Shown: in pieces, positions 29,291 through 38,318 of the stretch
Layout: every line of letters starts with the position of its first letter
Numbering within the stretch: position 1 is the first letter of the stretch
Source: UBA2357 sp046295975
GTDB lineage: Bacteria; Pseudomonadota; Gammaproteobacteria; Burkholderiales; Rhodocyclaceae
Assembly (NCBI GenBank): GCA_046295975.1
Contig: JBKBMG010000002.1
Span: forward strand, 186,001-250,000
DNA: 64,000 nucleotides
Direction: 5' to 3'
Translations under genes and position numbers: made by a program
Notes under the pieces: model-generated
The model's input: only the letters and a program-made list of their open reading frames with translations
Database searches by the model: none
Told to the model about the DNA's origin: nothing

Positions 29291-30210
29291 CAATCCGCCC
29301 GTGAAAACTCTTCGGCCATCTTGCCGAGTTCGACGGTGGCGTGATCGGCGAAGGTGGTGATCAAGCGGGAACGGAACTTGTCCTTGGGCACGATGACCTC
29401 AAGCGGCGTGTAGAGCCGGGGGGCCAGGGGAATGGCGGCGAGGCGCCCTTCCCCTACATCGCGCTTGATCGCAGCGTTCGAAGCGATGGCATAGCCCAGG
29501 CCTTCGGCCGCCAGATGCTTCACCGTCGCAAGACTCCCGAGTTCGGCGCAGATCTGCAAGGCTTCGGTCGGTACGCCCGCGGCGGTAAAGAACTCCTCCG
29601 CCAGATCGCGGATGGCGTTGCCTGAGTCGCGGGTGATGAAGGGGTACTCAAGCAAATCTTCAGCAGCAAGCTCGCGCTTGCGGGTCAAGGGGTGGCCTGG
29701 GCTGCAGATTACCAGCAACTCGTCACGCGCCGCGGAACGGCGTTCTATGCCGCTCTGGTCGCTGACGATCTCGATCAGGCCGATGTCCAGGTCGCGTGCC
29801 GCCACCCGATCTTCAGTGAGCTCTGAGTTTCCGACTACCACCCGCGGTATAACCCTGGGGTACTTGCGTTTGAAGCGCTCGAGCAAGCGTGGCATCCAGT
29901 AGGCCGCGATGGTCGTGCTGGTACCGATGCTGAGCACGCCCGACAACTCGTCGGTGAGTTCGGCAACGCGCGACTCCAACTCGTCGCTCATGTTCAGGAT
30001 ACGTTCGGCGTAGGCGAGAACGATCTCCCCTGCGGGCGTGAGCGTGACCTTGCCATGGCCGCGCTCAAGCAGCCGGGTGTTGAAGTGCTCTTCCAGCTGC
30101 TTGATCTGGAAGGTGACCGCGGGCTGGGTCATGAACAAGTGCTCTGCCGCGCGGGTGAATGAACCATGTTTGGCCACCGCGCTGAAGACCTGCAATCTGC
30201 GATCTGCCAC
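29290..30210 (-). CDS. LysR-family transcriptional regulator
   Basis: A 306-residue LysR regulator. Winged helix at the N-terminus (RRLQVFSAVAKHGSFTRAAEHLFMTQPAVTFQIKQLEEHF), linker helix, then the two-lobe effector domain opening LSGVLSIGTSTTIAAYWMPRLL. It most resembles the CbbR/CysB-like subgroup, but the ligand is not evident. GTG 30210 is chosen for its GGAG five bases upstream; a GTG at 30252 is possible. It is divergent from lplT by 208 bases and a palindrome lies just before its start. Confidence 0.85.
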   Translation of the reverse strand: MADRRLQVFSAVAKHGSFTRAAEHLFMTQPAVTFQIKQLEEHFNTRLLERGHGKVTLTPAGEIVLAYAERILNMSDELESRVAELTDELSGVLSIGTSTTIAAYWMPRLLERFKRKYPRVIPRVVVGNSELTEDRVAARDLDIGLIEIVSDQSGIERRSAARDELLVICSPGHPLTRKRELAAEDLLEYPFITRDSGNAIRDLAEEFFTAAGVPTEALQICAELGSLATVKHLAAEGLGYAIASNAAIKRDVGEGRLAAIPLAPRLYTPLEVIVPKDKFRSRLITTFADHATVELGKMAEEFSRAD

Positions 30211-30219
30211 GACTACTCC

Positions 30220-30234
30220 ATAAATCGAATTTAT
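30220..30234. promoter_or_regulatory. Palindrome before the LysR gene, possible autoregulatory site
   Basis: ATAAAT-CGA-ATTTAT, a perfect 6-base inverted repeat with a T-N11-A spacing typical of LysR targets, ten bases upstream of the GTG start and next to the ribosome site. Such a place would let the protein repress itself. Confidence 0.4.
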
Positions 30235-30418
30235 GTGTAGAGAATACAACACATTGCGTGAACCGTGGGGGCGAAAACGCGCCGCACGCGTACTCCTTCA
30301 CGATCAGCTGCGTGTCCTGCGGATTCGGATGCAAATCGCCTTTTCTTCGCAACGATGCGATCCGGGCAATCACTCCGTGATATAAACCGCGCTTCACATC
30401 CACAGACGGCGCCCGTCG

Positions 30419-31660
30419 ATGCCGCTCGGCTTCTATATCATCATGGCGGCGCAGTTCTTTTCCGCGCTTGCCGACAACGCCTTGCTGATCATTGCGATCG
30501 CCCTGCTCCGGGAACTCGCGGCGCCGGAACAGTTCGAGCCGCTGCTCAAACTTTTTTTCACGCTGTCCTACGTACTGCTCGCCGCGTTCGTCGGCGCTTT
30601 CGCCGACTCCATGCCGAAATGGCGGGTGATGCTGATCAGCAACACGGTCAAGATTGGCGGCTGTCTGCTGCTGTTGCTGGGGTTTCACCCACTCTTTGGC
30701 TACGCCGTCATCGGTCTGGGCGCGGCCGCCTATTCGCCCGCCAAGTACGGCGTTCTGACCGAGTACCTGCCGCACCGGTTGCTGGTGGTGGCAAACGGCT
30801 GGATCGAAGGATTGACCGTGGGTGCCATCATCCTGGGTACGGTACTGGGAGGGATGCTGATCCACGCCGACGCGCTCGCCTGGTTGTCGCGCCTGCTTCC
30901 CGGCCAGGGTCTCACGGCTGCGATCGCGCTGGTGGGCGTGCTGTATCTGGTTGCCGCGGTGTTCAACGTGTTCGTTCCCGACACCGGCGTGGATCACAAA
31001 CCGCTGCGCAACAGCCCGCTCTACCTGCTGCATGATTTCGGCCACTGTTTCCGCCTGCTCTGGCGCGACCGGCTGGGTCAGATTTCGCTCGCGGTCACGA
31101 CCTTGTTCTGGGGTGCCGGCGCCACCCTGCAGTTCATCGTGATCAAGTGGGCGGAACACAATCTGGGATTCGATCTTTCGCAGGCTTCATTGATGCAGGG
31201 AGTCGTCGCCGTGGGGGTCGCGCTCGGTTCGGTGGCCGCGGCCAGACTGGTGTGCTTGAAAGGTGCCGTCGGCGTGATTCCGCTCGGGATTGCCATGGGC
31301 GTCGTGGTAACCGCCATGGTTTGGGTGACGAGCAGCGGCGTAGCGATGGCCATGATGGTCCTGGTGGGCATGCTGGCGGGCTTCTTCGTCGTCCCGATGA
31401 ATGCCCTGCTCCAGCACCGCGGCCATATTCTGATGGGGGCCGGGCACTCGATCGCGGTGCAGAACTTCAACGAAAACCTGTCCATCCTCGCCATGACCGG
31501 CATTTACGCCCTCTTGATCATGGCGAATGTGCCGATCAACGCCGTCATCGTGATGTTTGGCCTGTTCGTCGCTGGGACCATGGTCGCCATCCAGTTACGC
31601 CATGTGCGCAACCAGCGCGAGTTCGACTCGGTATCGCTGCTCGAAGACCACAGCCACTGA
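30419..31660 (+). CDS. lplT: Lysophospholipid transporter LplT
   Basis: A 413-residue major facilitator with about twelve membrane helices, flipping lysophospholipids across the inner membrane for re-acylation. The N-terminal MAAQFFSALADNALLIIAIALL block and AAYSPAKYGVLTEYLPHRLLVVANGWIEG are characteristic of LplT, as is the shortness of the loops. The acyltransferase (Aas) that is often fused or adjacent is not here. Stands alone downstream of a 208-base spacer. Confidence 0.87.
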   Translation: MPLGFYIIMAAQFFSALADNALLIIAIALLRELAAPEQFEPLLKLFFTLSYVLLAAFVGAFADSMPKWRVMLISNTVKIGGCLLLLLGFHPLFGYAVIGLGAAAYSPAKYGVLTEYLPHRLLVVANGWIEGLTVGAIILGTVLGGMLIHADALAWLSRLLPGQGLTAAIALVGVLYLVAAVFNVFVPDTGVDHKPLRNSPLYLLHDFGHCFRLLWRDRLGQISLAVTTLFWGAGATLQFIVIKWAEHNLGFDLSQASLMQGVVAVGVALGSVAAARLVCLKGAVGVIPLGIAMGVVVTAMVWVTSSGVAMAMMVLVGMLAGFFVVPMNALLQHRGHILMGAGHSIAVQNFNENLSILAMTGIYALLIMANVPINAVIVMFGLFVAGTMVAIQLRHVRNQREFDSVSLLEDHSH

Positions 31661-31736
31661 TCCGCATCGCCAGTGCCGGAGGGGCGCAACGCAGGCGTAT
31701 CCCTGTCACCCAGTGATCGAAGCAGCCCCCCCTGGA

Positions 31737-32666
31737 TTAGCCCTCCTCCGCGCGCCCTGTCGCTTCAGCTTGGAACACGCCGCGCGCATGGCACAGGTCC
31801 GCCCAGGCCCGCGCCTTGTCGGCCGGATTGCGGAGCAGATAGGCGGGATGGTAGGTGACGACGACAGGAACGTCGCCCCGCCGGAACACCCTGCCCCGCG
31901 CCGCGTTGATCTTGATCTCCTGACCCAGCAGCGCCTGGGCCGCCGGGCGCCCCAGGGCCACGATCAAGCTCGGCCGTATCAGTGCAATCTGCCGTTCCAG
32001 GTAGGGCAGGCAGGTGGCAATCTCTTCTGCCTGCGGGGTACGGTTGAACGGTGGCCGGCATTTGACCGAATTGGCGATGTAGACGCCGTCGCTGCGCGCC
32101 AGACCGATGGCAGCAAGCATGGCGTCGAGCAGGCGCCCCGCCGGACCCACGAACGGTTCACCGCGTTTGTCCTCTTCGGCCCCAGGCCCTTCGCCGACGA
32201 ACAACCAAGCTGCGCTGCGGTCTCCCACACCCGGCACCGCCTGCATACGACCTTCACACAGGCCGCAGGCGCTGCAGCTGCGGATATCGGCCTCAAGCGC
32301 TTCCCAATCGAGCGTGGCGATGCGGGCCGCGCGCGCGTCGACCGATTCCGAAGCCACAACCGGAGCGGTCCCGGATGTTGGCGATCGATCGACGTTTGCG
32401 GAAGCCACTGCCGCTGCCGTCCCATGGGTCTGCACAGGGGGCATGAAGGCCTTCAGTGGCCTGGCCGGAGCAGCGACGCGAGCCGGTGCCGCGGCCGGCA
32501 CCTCGCCTGCCTCCGTCTGGACCGGGGCACGGACCCGCGGCGGGCGTGCATCGGTGCGCATGCTGGTCGACTCGCTCGTCCCCGGCTCCGCACCTGGAAT
32601 GCGCAGTCGCCATAGTGGACCTAGCCCCATCGCACCAAGGATTGCGGTACGGCGCGGATTCGTCAT
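31737..32666 (-). CDS. Uracil-DNA glycosylase, type 4/5 with Fe-S cluster
   Basis: A 309-residue base-excision enzyme removing uracil from DNA. The catalytic domain starts near residue 120: cluster cysteines C134, C137, C203 and C219, motif GEGPGAEEDKRGEPFVGPAG, and motif 3 in TYHPAYLLRNP. The first 110 residues are a low-complexity Pro/Ala/Arg linker. The ATG overlaps the rimI stop by one base (TGATG), so udg is third in tsaB-rimI-udg; longer frames upstream overlap rimI and are not used. Confidence 0.9.
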   Translation of the reverse strand: MTNPRRTAILGAMGLGPLWRLRIPGAEPGTSESTSMRTDARPPRVRAPVQTEAGEVPAAAPARVAAPARPLKAFMPPVQTHGTAAAVASANVDRSPTSGTAPVVASESVDARAARIATLDWEALEADIRSCSACGLCEGRMQAVPGVGDRSAAWLFVGEGPGAEEDKRGEPFVGPAGRLLDAMLAAIGLARSDGVYIANSVKCRPPFNRTPQAEEIATCLPYLERQIALIRPSLIVALGRPAAQALLGQEIKINAARGRVFRRGDVPVVVTYHPAYLLRNPADKARAWADLCHARGVFQAEATGRAEEG

Positions 32667-33127
32667 CACAGATCGCGCCTCATCACGATCGCATCCTCCC
32701 GACCACCATCGGCCGCCGGGTAATAGCGCGCACGCCGGCCGATCGACTGGAACGCCATCTTCTTGTAGAGGGCCAGCGCAGGCAGGTTGGAAGGACGCAC
32801 TTCGAGAAACATCTGGGTGGCGCCGCGCTCGCGCGCCTTGAGAAACAGGAAATCGAGCAAGCGCCGGGCATGGCCGCGTCGCTGTGCTTCCACACACACA
32901 CTGACATTGAGCAGGTGCGCCTCATCGAGCACCAGCAGTTGTACCGCGTAGGCAACGGGCTGGTCGTGGTGCCGCATCACCCAGCAGCCATAGCCAGCCT
33001 CCAACGAGTCGGAGAAGTTGCCACGCGTCCAGGGGAAGGCATGCAGACGCACCTCGTGCAACAGCACCCAGTCCAGATCGTCCGGACTCATTGGCGAGAA
33101 GCAGATGCCATCGTCACCGCCGGTCAC
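32666..33127 (-). CDS. rimI: Ribosomal protein S18-alanine N-acetyltransferase RimI
   Basis: A 153-residue GNAT acetyltransferase that acetylates the N-terminal alanine of S18. HAFPWTRGNFSDSL and the acetyl-CoA loop VCVEAQRRGHARRLLDF are visible, with FLEVRPSNLPALALYKKMAF at the end. The GTG at 33127 gives a GTGA overlap with tsaB and a length like E. coli RimI; ATG 33091 would give 141 residues. Between tsaB and udg, a frequent order in betaproteobacteria. Confidence 0.9.
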   Translation of the reverse strand: MTGGDDGICFSPMSPDDLDWVLLHEVRLHAFPWTRGNFSDSLEAGYGCWVMRHHDQPVAYAVQLLVLDEAHLLNVSVCVEAQRRGHARRLLDFLFLKARERGATQMFLEVRPSNLPALALYKKMAFQSIGRRARYYPAADGGREDAIVMRRDL

Positions 33128-33822
33128 GCCCGCCCTCCCCGTGCCAGGCGCTCCGCCGTGGTCAGCGCGACCTTGTTGCGCACATACAGCGGGCTCGCCA
33201 TCTCCGGTGCGACGAGCAGCCCCTGTCTGGCCAGGTGTCGGGCAATCTCGGCAACCTGCGCCGCGCGTGGATGGTGATCGGCCAATCGCCTGGGCAGGGA
33301 CCGATCCAGGTCCGCGGACAGGGACTCGCGATAGGCGGAGAAGGCCGAACCAATCGCCATCCACTCCACATCTGCCGCCGGCGTCGGCAAGGCGTGCGGC
33401 GCAGCGCAAACCGGAGCGACCAGTTCGACGGGAGGCAGCCCGGCCTGAACGCGGTAGCACGCTGCGTACGCCTCGGCCATGCGCGCATCGGTCGCGACGT
33501 ACACCCACTCTGCCAGCGCATCCAGGCTCAAGGCTGCCAGACTGCACACCGGCGCGGTGGCCGTGTCGTGCCCCATGGCAAAGCCTTGCGCAACCGCACA
33601 GGCCAGTCGCACGCCGGTGAATGCGCCCGGCCCGGCTCCGAACGCGAACACGTCGATTTGCCCCAGTCCCAGCCCTGCTTCGGCAAGCAATGAATGGACG
33701 GTCGGGATCAGTCTTTCAGAGTGATTGGCGTGGCCTTCGAGCTCACGACTCAGGGTTTCGTGATCGAGGGTCAGCGCAATAGATGCGTGTTCGCAGGAGG
33801 TTTCGAGCGCAAGAATCTTCAT
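33124..33822 (-). CDS. tsaB: tRNA t6A synthesis protein TsaB
   Basis: A 232-residue ASKHA-fold protein acting with TsaC, TsaD and TsaE in threonylcarbamoyl-adenosine formation at tRNA position 37. MKILALETSCEHASIAL at the start and the GAGPGAFTGVRLACAVAQGFA block are family signatures; it has no metal-binding HxxxH of TsaD. First gene of tsaB-rimI-udg. Its ATG at 33822 is set after 215 bases without a recognisable gene. Confidence 0.93.
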   Translation of the reverse strand: MKILALETSCEHASIALTLDHETLSRELEGHANHSERLIPTVHSLLAEAGLGLGQIDVFAFGAGPGAFTGVRLACAVAQGFAMGHDTATAPVCSLAALSLDALAEWVYVATDARMAEAYAACYRVQAGLPPVELVAPVCAAPHALPTPAADVEWMAIGSAFSAYRESLSADLDRSLPRRLADHHPRAAQVAEIARHLARQGLLVAPEMASPLYVRNKVALTTAERLARGGRA

Positions 33823-34037
33823 AGCGCCCGCATTGTAGCGTTTGCCGACCGGACCGGGCAGCGTAGCGGTGGAGCCGGACAATGCGCGCCCAGCAAGGTC
33901 GCGATGATCGATGGCGGAACCCCGCCAGACCGCGGGCACCGGTCCGGCCACCGCGGCGCTGCTCGCGGCCGAGTTGCCAAGAACCTCACTACCGGTAACG
34001 TGCACTCCACGGCATGGGCATGGAAACGCCGCAAGCG

Positions 34038-34478
34038 TCAGCGATGTTCGCCTGTTGGCGGATAGACCTCGCGCATCGATTCGCGCAACTCGCGGCGCAA
34101 CGCGTCGCGCTCTTCCACGCTCAAGCGCTTGCGTTCGCCCCGGGGTTCGAAATACTGTCCGTCCCGGACGAGCACCCGACGCAGCTCGCTACGATGCGTG
34201 GGAGGGGGCGCCGTCATTACGGTTGGCGGTTCGACTAGGCTGTCGGCGTCGAGCCGGATCTCAGCCTCGCCCGGAGTACGGCGATCGGCACCAGCGCGGA
34301 GATCGGCGGCAGCAGGCGAAGCCAGCATGGAACAGGTTGCCAACGCCAGTGCGCTGGAACACAGAGCCCGCAGACGCAGTCGAAGCTGCGCGCGTACGCC
34401 GGACACCCCGGCTGCGGCCGTGCCCCTCTTTCCGTCACGCCGGGGTTTGGACACAATATGAAAACTGTAACGCGTCAT
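34038..34478 (-). CDS. Small exported protein, unknown function
   Basis: A 146-residue predicted protein not assigned to a named family. A hydrophobic stretch (LCSSALALATCSMLASPAAA) ending in an AxA-like cleavage site comes after an unusually long basic N-terminus, so the true start may be further in. The mature part is charged, with a C-terminal helix LSVEERDALRRELRESMREVYP that resembles short tails in other betaproteobacterial periplasmic proteins. It sits between tsaB and the ompR-type gene, both of which it does not overlap. Real-gene status is likely but not certain. Confidence 0.5.
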   Translation of the reverse strand: MTRYSFHIVSKPRRDGKRGTAAAGVSGVRAQLRLRLRALCSSALALATCSMLASPAAADLRAGADRRTPGEAEIRLDADSLVEPPTVMTAPPPTHRSELRRVLVRDGQYFEPRGERKRLSVEERDALRRELRESMREVYPPTGEHR

Positions 34479-34702
34479 CTGAAGATACGGCATGGGCGGC
34501 GATGTTCTGCGTTCGCAAGGTACATGCGATCGAACATACACCCAAAGCGGTATTCGAGTCCGTTACGGAATGCACGCTTGGCGCAAGTTTGTAAGCGGGT
34601 ATTGCCCGTATCGCGCCACCTTACGAAGCGTTACCCTTGTACTGCATGGCCATCTGCCGCGCCCGTTAGCATGCGCTGCCGCGGCACAACAGGATTTCCG
34701 AC

Positions 34703-35455
34703 ATGAACCAGAAAGTACGCTACAAGGTTTTGCTGGTCGACGACGACGCGCGCCTGCGCGACCTGCTGTCCCGATACCTTCTCGAACAAGGTTTTTCGGT
34801 GAAGGCGGTCACCGACGGAGCAAGCATGGACCGCGCGCTGCATCGCGAGCACTTCGACCTGATGGTGCTCGACCTCATGCTCCCGGGCGAGGACGGACTG
34901 GCAATCTGCCGACGTCTGCGTGCCGCGGAGAACAACCTGCCCATCGTGATGCTGACGGCCAAGGGGGACGAGGTCGATCGCATTATCGGCCTGGAGATGG
35001 GCGCGGACGATTATCTGCCCAAGCCGTTCAACCCCCGCGAGCTCGTTGCCCGCATCCACGCGGTGATGCGCCGCCGCCCGGCCGTACTGCCCGGCGCCCC
35101 CACGGTAGACGACGAAGTCGTGCGCTTCGGCCGTGTCGAGGTCAACCTGGGCACGCGCGTGCTGGTGCGCGAAGGCGAGGAGATCGCGCTGACCACCGGC
35201 GAGTTCTCGCTCCTCAAGGTCTTGCTCCAGCATCCGCGCCAGCCGCTGTCGCGCGACAAACTCATGGAGCTTGCGCGTGGCCGCGAATATGGTGTTTTCG
35301 ACCGCGCCATCGACGTGCAGGTGAGCCGCCTGCGCAAACTCGTGGAGGAAGACCCGTCCAAGCCCCGGTACATCCAGACCGTGTGGGGTTTTGGCTATGT
35401 TTTCGTTCCGGAAGAAAGTTCGCGCGAGGAAACCGACGAGGAGCACGCCGAGTGA
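34703..35455 (+). CDS. ompR: OmpR-type response regulator
   Basis: A 250-residue two-component regulator. Receiver with acidic pair in LLVDDDARLRD, phosphorylation site Asp57 (MVLDLMLPGEDG) and Lys in LPKPFNPREL; winged-helix output domain ending IQTVWGFGYVFVP. The subtype matches OmpR of betaproteobacteria, paired here with an EnvZ-like kinase 33 bases downstream. Targets cannot be told from sequence; porin or osmotic control is the family expectation. Confidence 0.9.
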   Translation: MNQKVRYKVLLVDDDARLRDLLSRYLLEQGFSVKAVTDGASMDRALHREHFDLMVLDLMLPGEDGLAICRRLRAAENNLPIVMLTAKGDEVDRIIGLEMGADDYLPKPFNPRELVARIHAVMRRRPAVLPGAPTVDDEVVRFGRVEVNLGTRVLVREGEEIALTTGEFSLLKVLLQHPRQPLSRDKLMELARGREYGVFDRAIDVQVSRLRKLVEEDPSKPRYIQTVWGFGYVFVPEESSREETDEEHAE

Positions 35456-35488
35456 TTGCCTGCGCGGCGGCTGGTTTCCGCGGCTGAC

Positions 35489-36946
35489 GTGATCCGCCTG
35501 CTGGCGGGCGCCCTGCCCCGCTCCCTTCTCTGGCAGACGTTCCTGCTCATCGCGCTGGTGCTGATCCTGGCGCTGGTCGCATGGTCTCAGATATTCCGCC
35601 ATTTCCAGGAACCGGCGCGCGCCCGCGACCTCGCGCAGATGGTCGCCAGCGTGGTAAATCTCACCCGCACTGCCCTGATCAACGCCGAGGTATCGAAGCG
35701 CACCGAGTTGCTCATCGACCTGGCGGCGCTCGAGGGCATTCGCATCTACCCCTCCGAGCCGTCGGACGAAACCCTGCCACTACCCGACACGCGTCCGATG
35801 TCGCTGCTTGCCGAGGAGATACGCCGCCAGTTGGGCGACCACACCCTTCTGGCTTCCCGCTGGAAGACGCTGGACGGTTTCTGGGTGAGCTTCCGCCTGG
35901 AGCCGGACGATCCGGAGGACTTCTGGGTCATGTTGCCGCCGGAGCGGCTGCAGCAGGTGGGGGCCCTGGACTGGCTGATGTGGGGGTCGGGTGCCTTGCT
36001 CGTCGCGCTGGTGGGGGCCTTCCTCATTGTCACCCGCGTCAGCACGCCCTTGCGCAGTCTGGCGAGGACGGCCCGCCTGGTCGGTAGCGGCAAGCGGCCG
36101 CCTGCCCTGCCGGAAGACGGCCCCATGGAAATCGCCGCTGTCGCGCACGCCTTCAACCAGATGGCCGGTGATCTGGCACGCACCGACGCCGAGCGCACCC
36201 TGATCCTGGCCGGCGTATCCCACGATCTGCGCACCCCGCTTGCACGACTGAGGCTGGGTGTGGAAATGTCCGGCGCCCCCGACGACGATGTGACCGCCAT
36301 GGTCGCCGACATCGAGGAGATGGATCGCATCATCGGACAGTTCCTGGATTTCGGTCGCGGCGAGGACCAGCAACCGCTGGAGGACGTGGACGCAGTCGAG
36401 GTCGTACGCGAAATCGCCGAGCCATACCGCCTGCGGGGCACGGATCTACTCCTGTTCCTGCCCGCGCATCTGACCTTGTCGCTGCGTCGGCTGCCGTTCC
36501 GGCGCGCCATCACCAACGTGATCGACAACGCGATACGCTATGCGGGTGACGACCAGCCGATCGAAATTCGCGCCGTCAAATCGGGAAATGAAGCCCTGCT
36601 GGAGATCGCGGACCTTGGGCCGGGCATTCCCGAAGCCGACATGCCCCGCATGCTGCAACCGTTCACCCGGCTGGAGGAAGCCCGATCGAATACCAAGGGC
36701 GCCGGACTCGGGCTGGCGATCGTCGACCGGATCATGCGCGCTCACGGGGGTAGAATCGAATTGCTTCCGCGCGACCCGCACGGCTTGCGGGTCATCCTGC
36801 ATTTCCCGCTCCCGCCGGCAAGGCGGACGGGCGGTACCGCCGCTCCCGCCGGCCCGGCGGTAGAGAAATCCCACCCGGACATGAGTGTGGCACGGCTCCC
36901 CGATACCGCCGGGTCGACCGACCACGCCCAGTCCCAAGGCAACTGA
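35489..36946 (+). CDS. envZ: EnvZ-type sensor histidine kinase
   Basis: A 485-residue membrane kinase. First membrane helix (QTFLLIALVLILALVAW), a periplasmic domain of about 130 residues, second helix (GALLVALVGAFLIVT), HAMP, then the H box GVSHDLRTPLARLRL, N box NVIDNAIRYAG, and G boxes DLGPGIPEAD and KGAGLGLAIVDRI. The GTG at 35489 starts just before the first helix; a TTG at 35456 is possible. The C-terminal 50 residues are a Pro/Gly tail without domain. Confidence 0.9.
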   Translation: MIRLLAGALPRSLLWQTFLLIALVLILALVAWSQIFRHFQEPARARDLAQMVASVVNLTRTALINAEVSKRTELLIDLAALEGIRIYPSEPSDETLPLPDTRPMSLLAEEIRRQLGDHTLLASRWKTLDGFWVSFRLEPDDPEDFWVMLPPERLQQVGALDWLMWGSGALLVALVGAFLIVTRVSTPLRSLARTARLVGSGKRPPALPEDGPMEIAAVAHAFNQMAGDLARTDAERTLILAGVSHDLRTPLARLRLGVEMSGAPDDDVTAMVADIEEMDRIIGQFLDFGRGEDQQPLEDVDAVEVVREIAEPYRLRGTDLLLFLPAHLTLSLRRLPFRRAITNVIDNAIRYAGDDQPIEIRAVKSGNEALLEIADLGPGIPEADMPRMLQPFTRLEEARSNTKGAGLGLAIVDRIMRAHGGRIELLPRDPHGLRVILHFPLPPARRTGGTAAPAGPAVEKSHPDMSVARLPDTAGSTDHAQSQGN

Positions 36947-36960
36947 ACGAGGACCAGTAC

Positions 36961-37392
36961 GTGGCCACCACACCCTATGAACTCATCGGAGGGGAACGCA
37001 CCGTCGCCCAACTGGTGACACGTTTCTACGAACTCATGGATAACCTGCCGGCCGCGCAGGGCATCCGTGCCATGCATGCGCCGGATCTGGGCGACGCACC
37101 GGAAAAACTGCGCCTGTTCCTCACAGGCTGGCTGGGTGGTCCCAACGTCTACGTGGAACGCTACGGCCCGCCCTTTCTCCGCGCCCGCCACCTGCCCTTT
37201 GCCATCGGCAGTTCCGAGCGCGACCAGTGGATGCTGTGTATGCGCCAGGCGCTCGATGAGTGCATCGCCGACCGCGCCGTGCGGGACAAGTTGTACGAAG
37301 CCTTGTGGGGGCTTGCCAACCACATGCGCAACCGCGCCGACCCAGGTTCCTCCGCAGGTACGACCGCAAACAACAGCGCCGAACCGGTATAA
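36961..37392 (+). CDS. Group II truncated haemoglobin
   Basis: A 143-residue haem protein of the trHbO/YjbI class, thought to bind oxygen or handle peroxide and nitric oxide. The proximal His is probably His77 in RARHLPFAIG, and Trp90 at the G8 position (RDQWMLCMRQAL) marks group II, as does the Tyr in RFYELMD. GTG start at 36961, 14 bases after the kinase and 9 before yciB, hence likely in one transcript. Confidence 0.87.
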   Translation: MATTPYELIGGERTVAQLVTRFYELMDNLPAAQGIRAMHAPDLGDAPEKLRLFLTGWLGGPNVYVERYGPPFLRARHLPFAIGSSERDQWMLCMRQALDECIADRAVRDKLYEALWGLANHMRNRADPGSSAGTTANNSAEPV

Positions 37393-37401
37393 TGCCGCGC
37401 C

Positions 37402-38019
37402 ATGAAGCTCGTATTCGACCTGTTGCCGGTCATCCTGTTCTTCCTCGCCTACCAGTTAGCCGGCAGCCACGAAGCCGCTTCGCATGCGCTGGCCACGACA
37501 CTGCTCGGACCGCTTCCTGCCTCGCAGGCGCCGATTCTGCTCGCCACCATCGTGGCCATTCTCGCCACCCTGCTCCAGGTGACCGCGATCGCACTCAGCG
37601 GCCGGCGGGTGGAACGGATGATGTGGATCAGTCTGGCGCTGATCCTTGCCATGGGTGGACTGACACTGGCTTTCCACAACCCCGATTTCATCAAATGGAA
37701 GCCGACGGCGCTGTACTGGGTGTTTGCACTAAGCCTTTGGGGGTCGAGCGCGTTTCTGGGCAAGAATCTCATCCGTGCTGCACTTGAGTCGCGCATCCGC
37801 TTGCCGATGATGGTCTGGAGCCGACTCAATCTGGCGTGGTCCGCCTTCTTTACCGCGATGGGGGGCCTCAATCTCGCGATCGCCTATGCTTTCTCCGAAG
37901 CGGTGTGGGTGAACTTCAAGATGTTCGGCAGCCTGCTGCTCACGTTTGCATTCGTCCTCGCCCAGGGCGTTTACCTGTCGCGCCACGCCCAACCCATCGA
38001 AGAGGAGAATACCGCCTGA
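37402..38019 (+). CDS. yciB: Inner membrane septation protein YciB
   Basis: A 205-residue protein with five or so membrane helices. MKLVFDLLPVILFFLAYQL at the start and the conserved HNPDFIKWKPTALYWVFALSL and WSRLNLAWSAFFTAMGGLNL blocks are diagnostic. In other bacteria it links cell-wall synthesis and division. Followed with TGATG overlap by a YciI-like gene, an old neighbour pair. Confidence 0.93.
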   Translation: MKLVFDLLPVILFFLAYQLAGSHEAASHALATTLLGPLPASQAPILLATIVAILATLLQVTAIALSGRRVERMMWISLALILAMGGLTLAFHNPDFIKWKPTALYWVFALSLWGSSAFLGKNLIRAALESRIRLPMMVWSRLNLAWSAFFTAMGGLNLAIAYAFSEAVWVNFKMFGSLLLTFAFVLAQGVYLSRHAQPIEEENTA

Positions 38020-38318
38020 TGTTTTATGCACTCATTGGCGAAGACGCACCGGGCACGCTCGAAACCCGTCTTGCCGCCCGTCCAGCCCATCTGGCGCGAC
38101 TTGAGGCCTTGCGTAACGAAGGGCGTCTGTTGCTCGCGGGCCCCATGCCGGCGATAGACGCTGCGGACCCTGGCCCTGCCGGTTTCGCAGGTAGCCTGGT
38201 TGTCGCGGAATTTACGTCACTTGCCGACGCAGAAGCCTGGCTCGCACAGGATCCCTACGTGACGGAGGGCGTGTTTGCCCGTACCCGCGTGCATCCGTTC
38301 AAGAAGGTGCTGCCATGA
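38019..38318 (+). CDS. yciI: YciI family protein
   Basis: A 99-residue ferredoxin-like dimer-fold protein. MFYALIGEDAPGTLETR..ARPAHLARLEALRNEGRLLLAGPMPA with the conserved His-Asp-type pocket and the C-terminal DPYVTEGVFARTRVHPFKKV are typical. Exact chemistry is unknown in the family; a few members are dehydrochlorinase-like enzymes. Stop and start of neighbours overlap on both sides. Confidence 0.85.
   Translation: MFYALIGEDAPGTLETRLAARPAHLARLEALRNEGRLLLAGPMPAIDAADPGPAGFAGSLVVAEFTSLADAEAWLAQDPYVTEGVFARTRVHPFKKVLP

Noticed and set aside
33911..34594. A 227-codon plus-strand frame overlapping the exported-protein gene
   Set aside because: Arg/Ala-rich without a hydrophobic or domain pattern; the minus-strand frame has a signal-like segment and a better composition.
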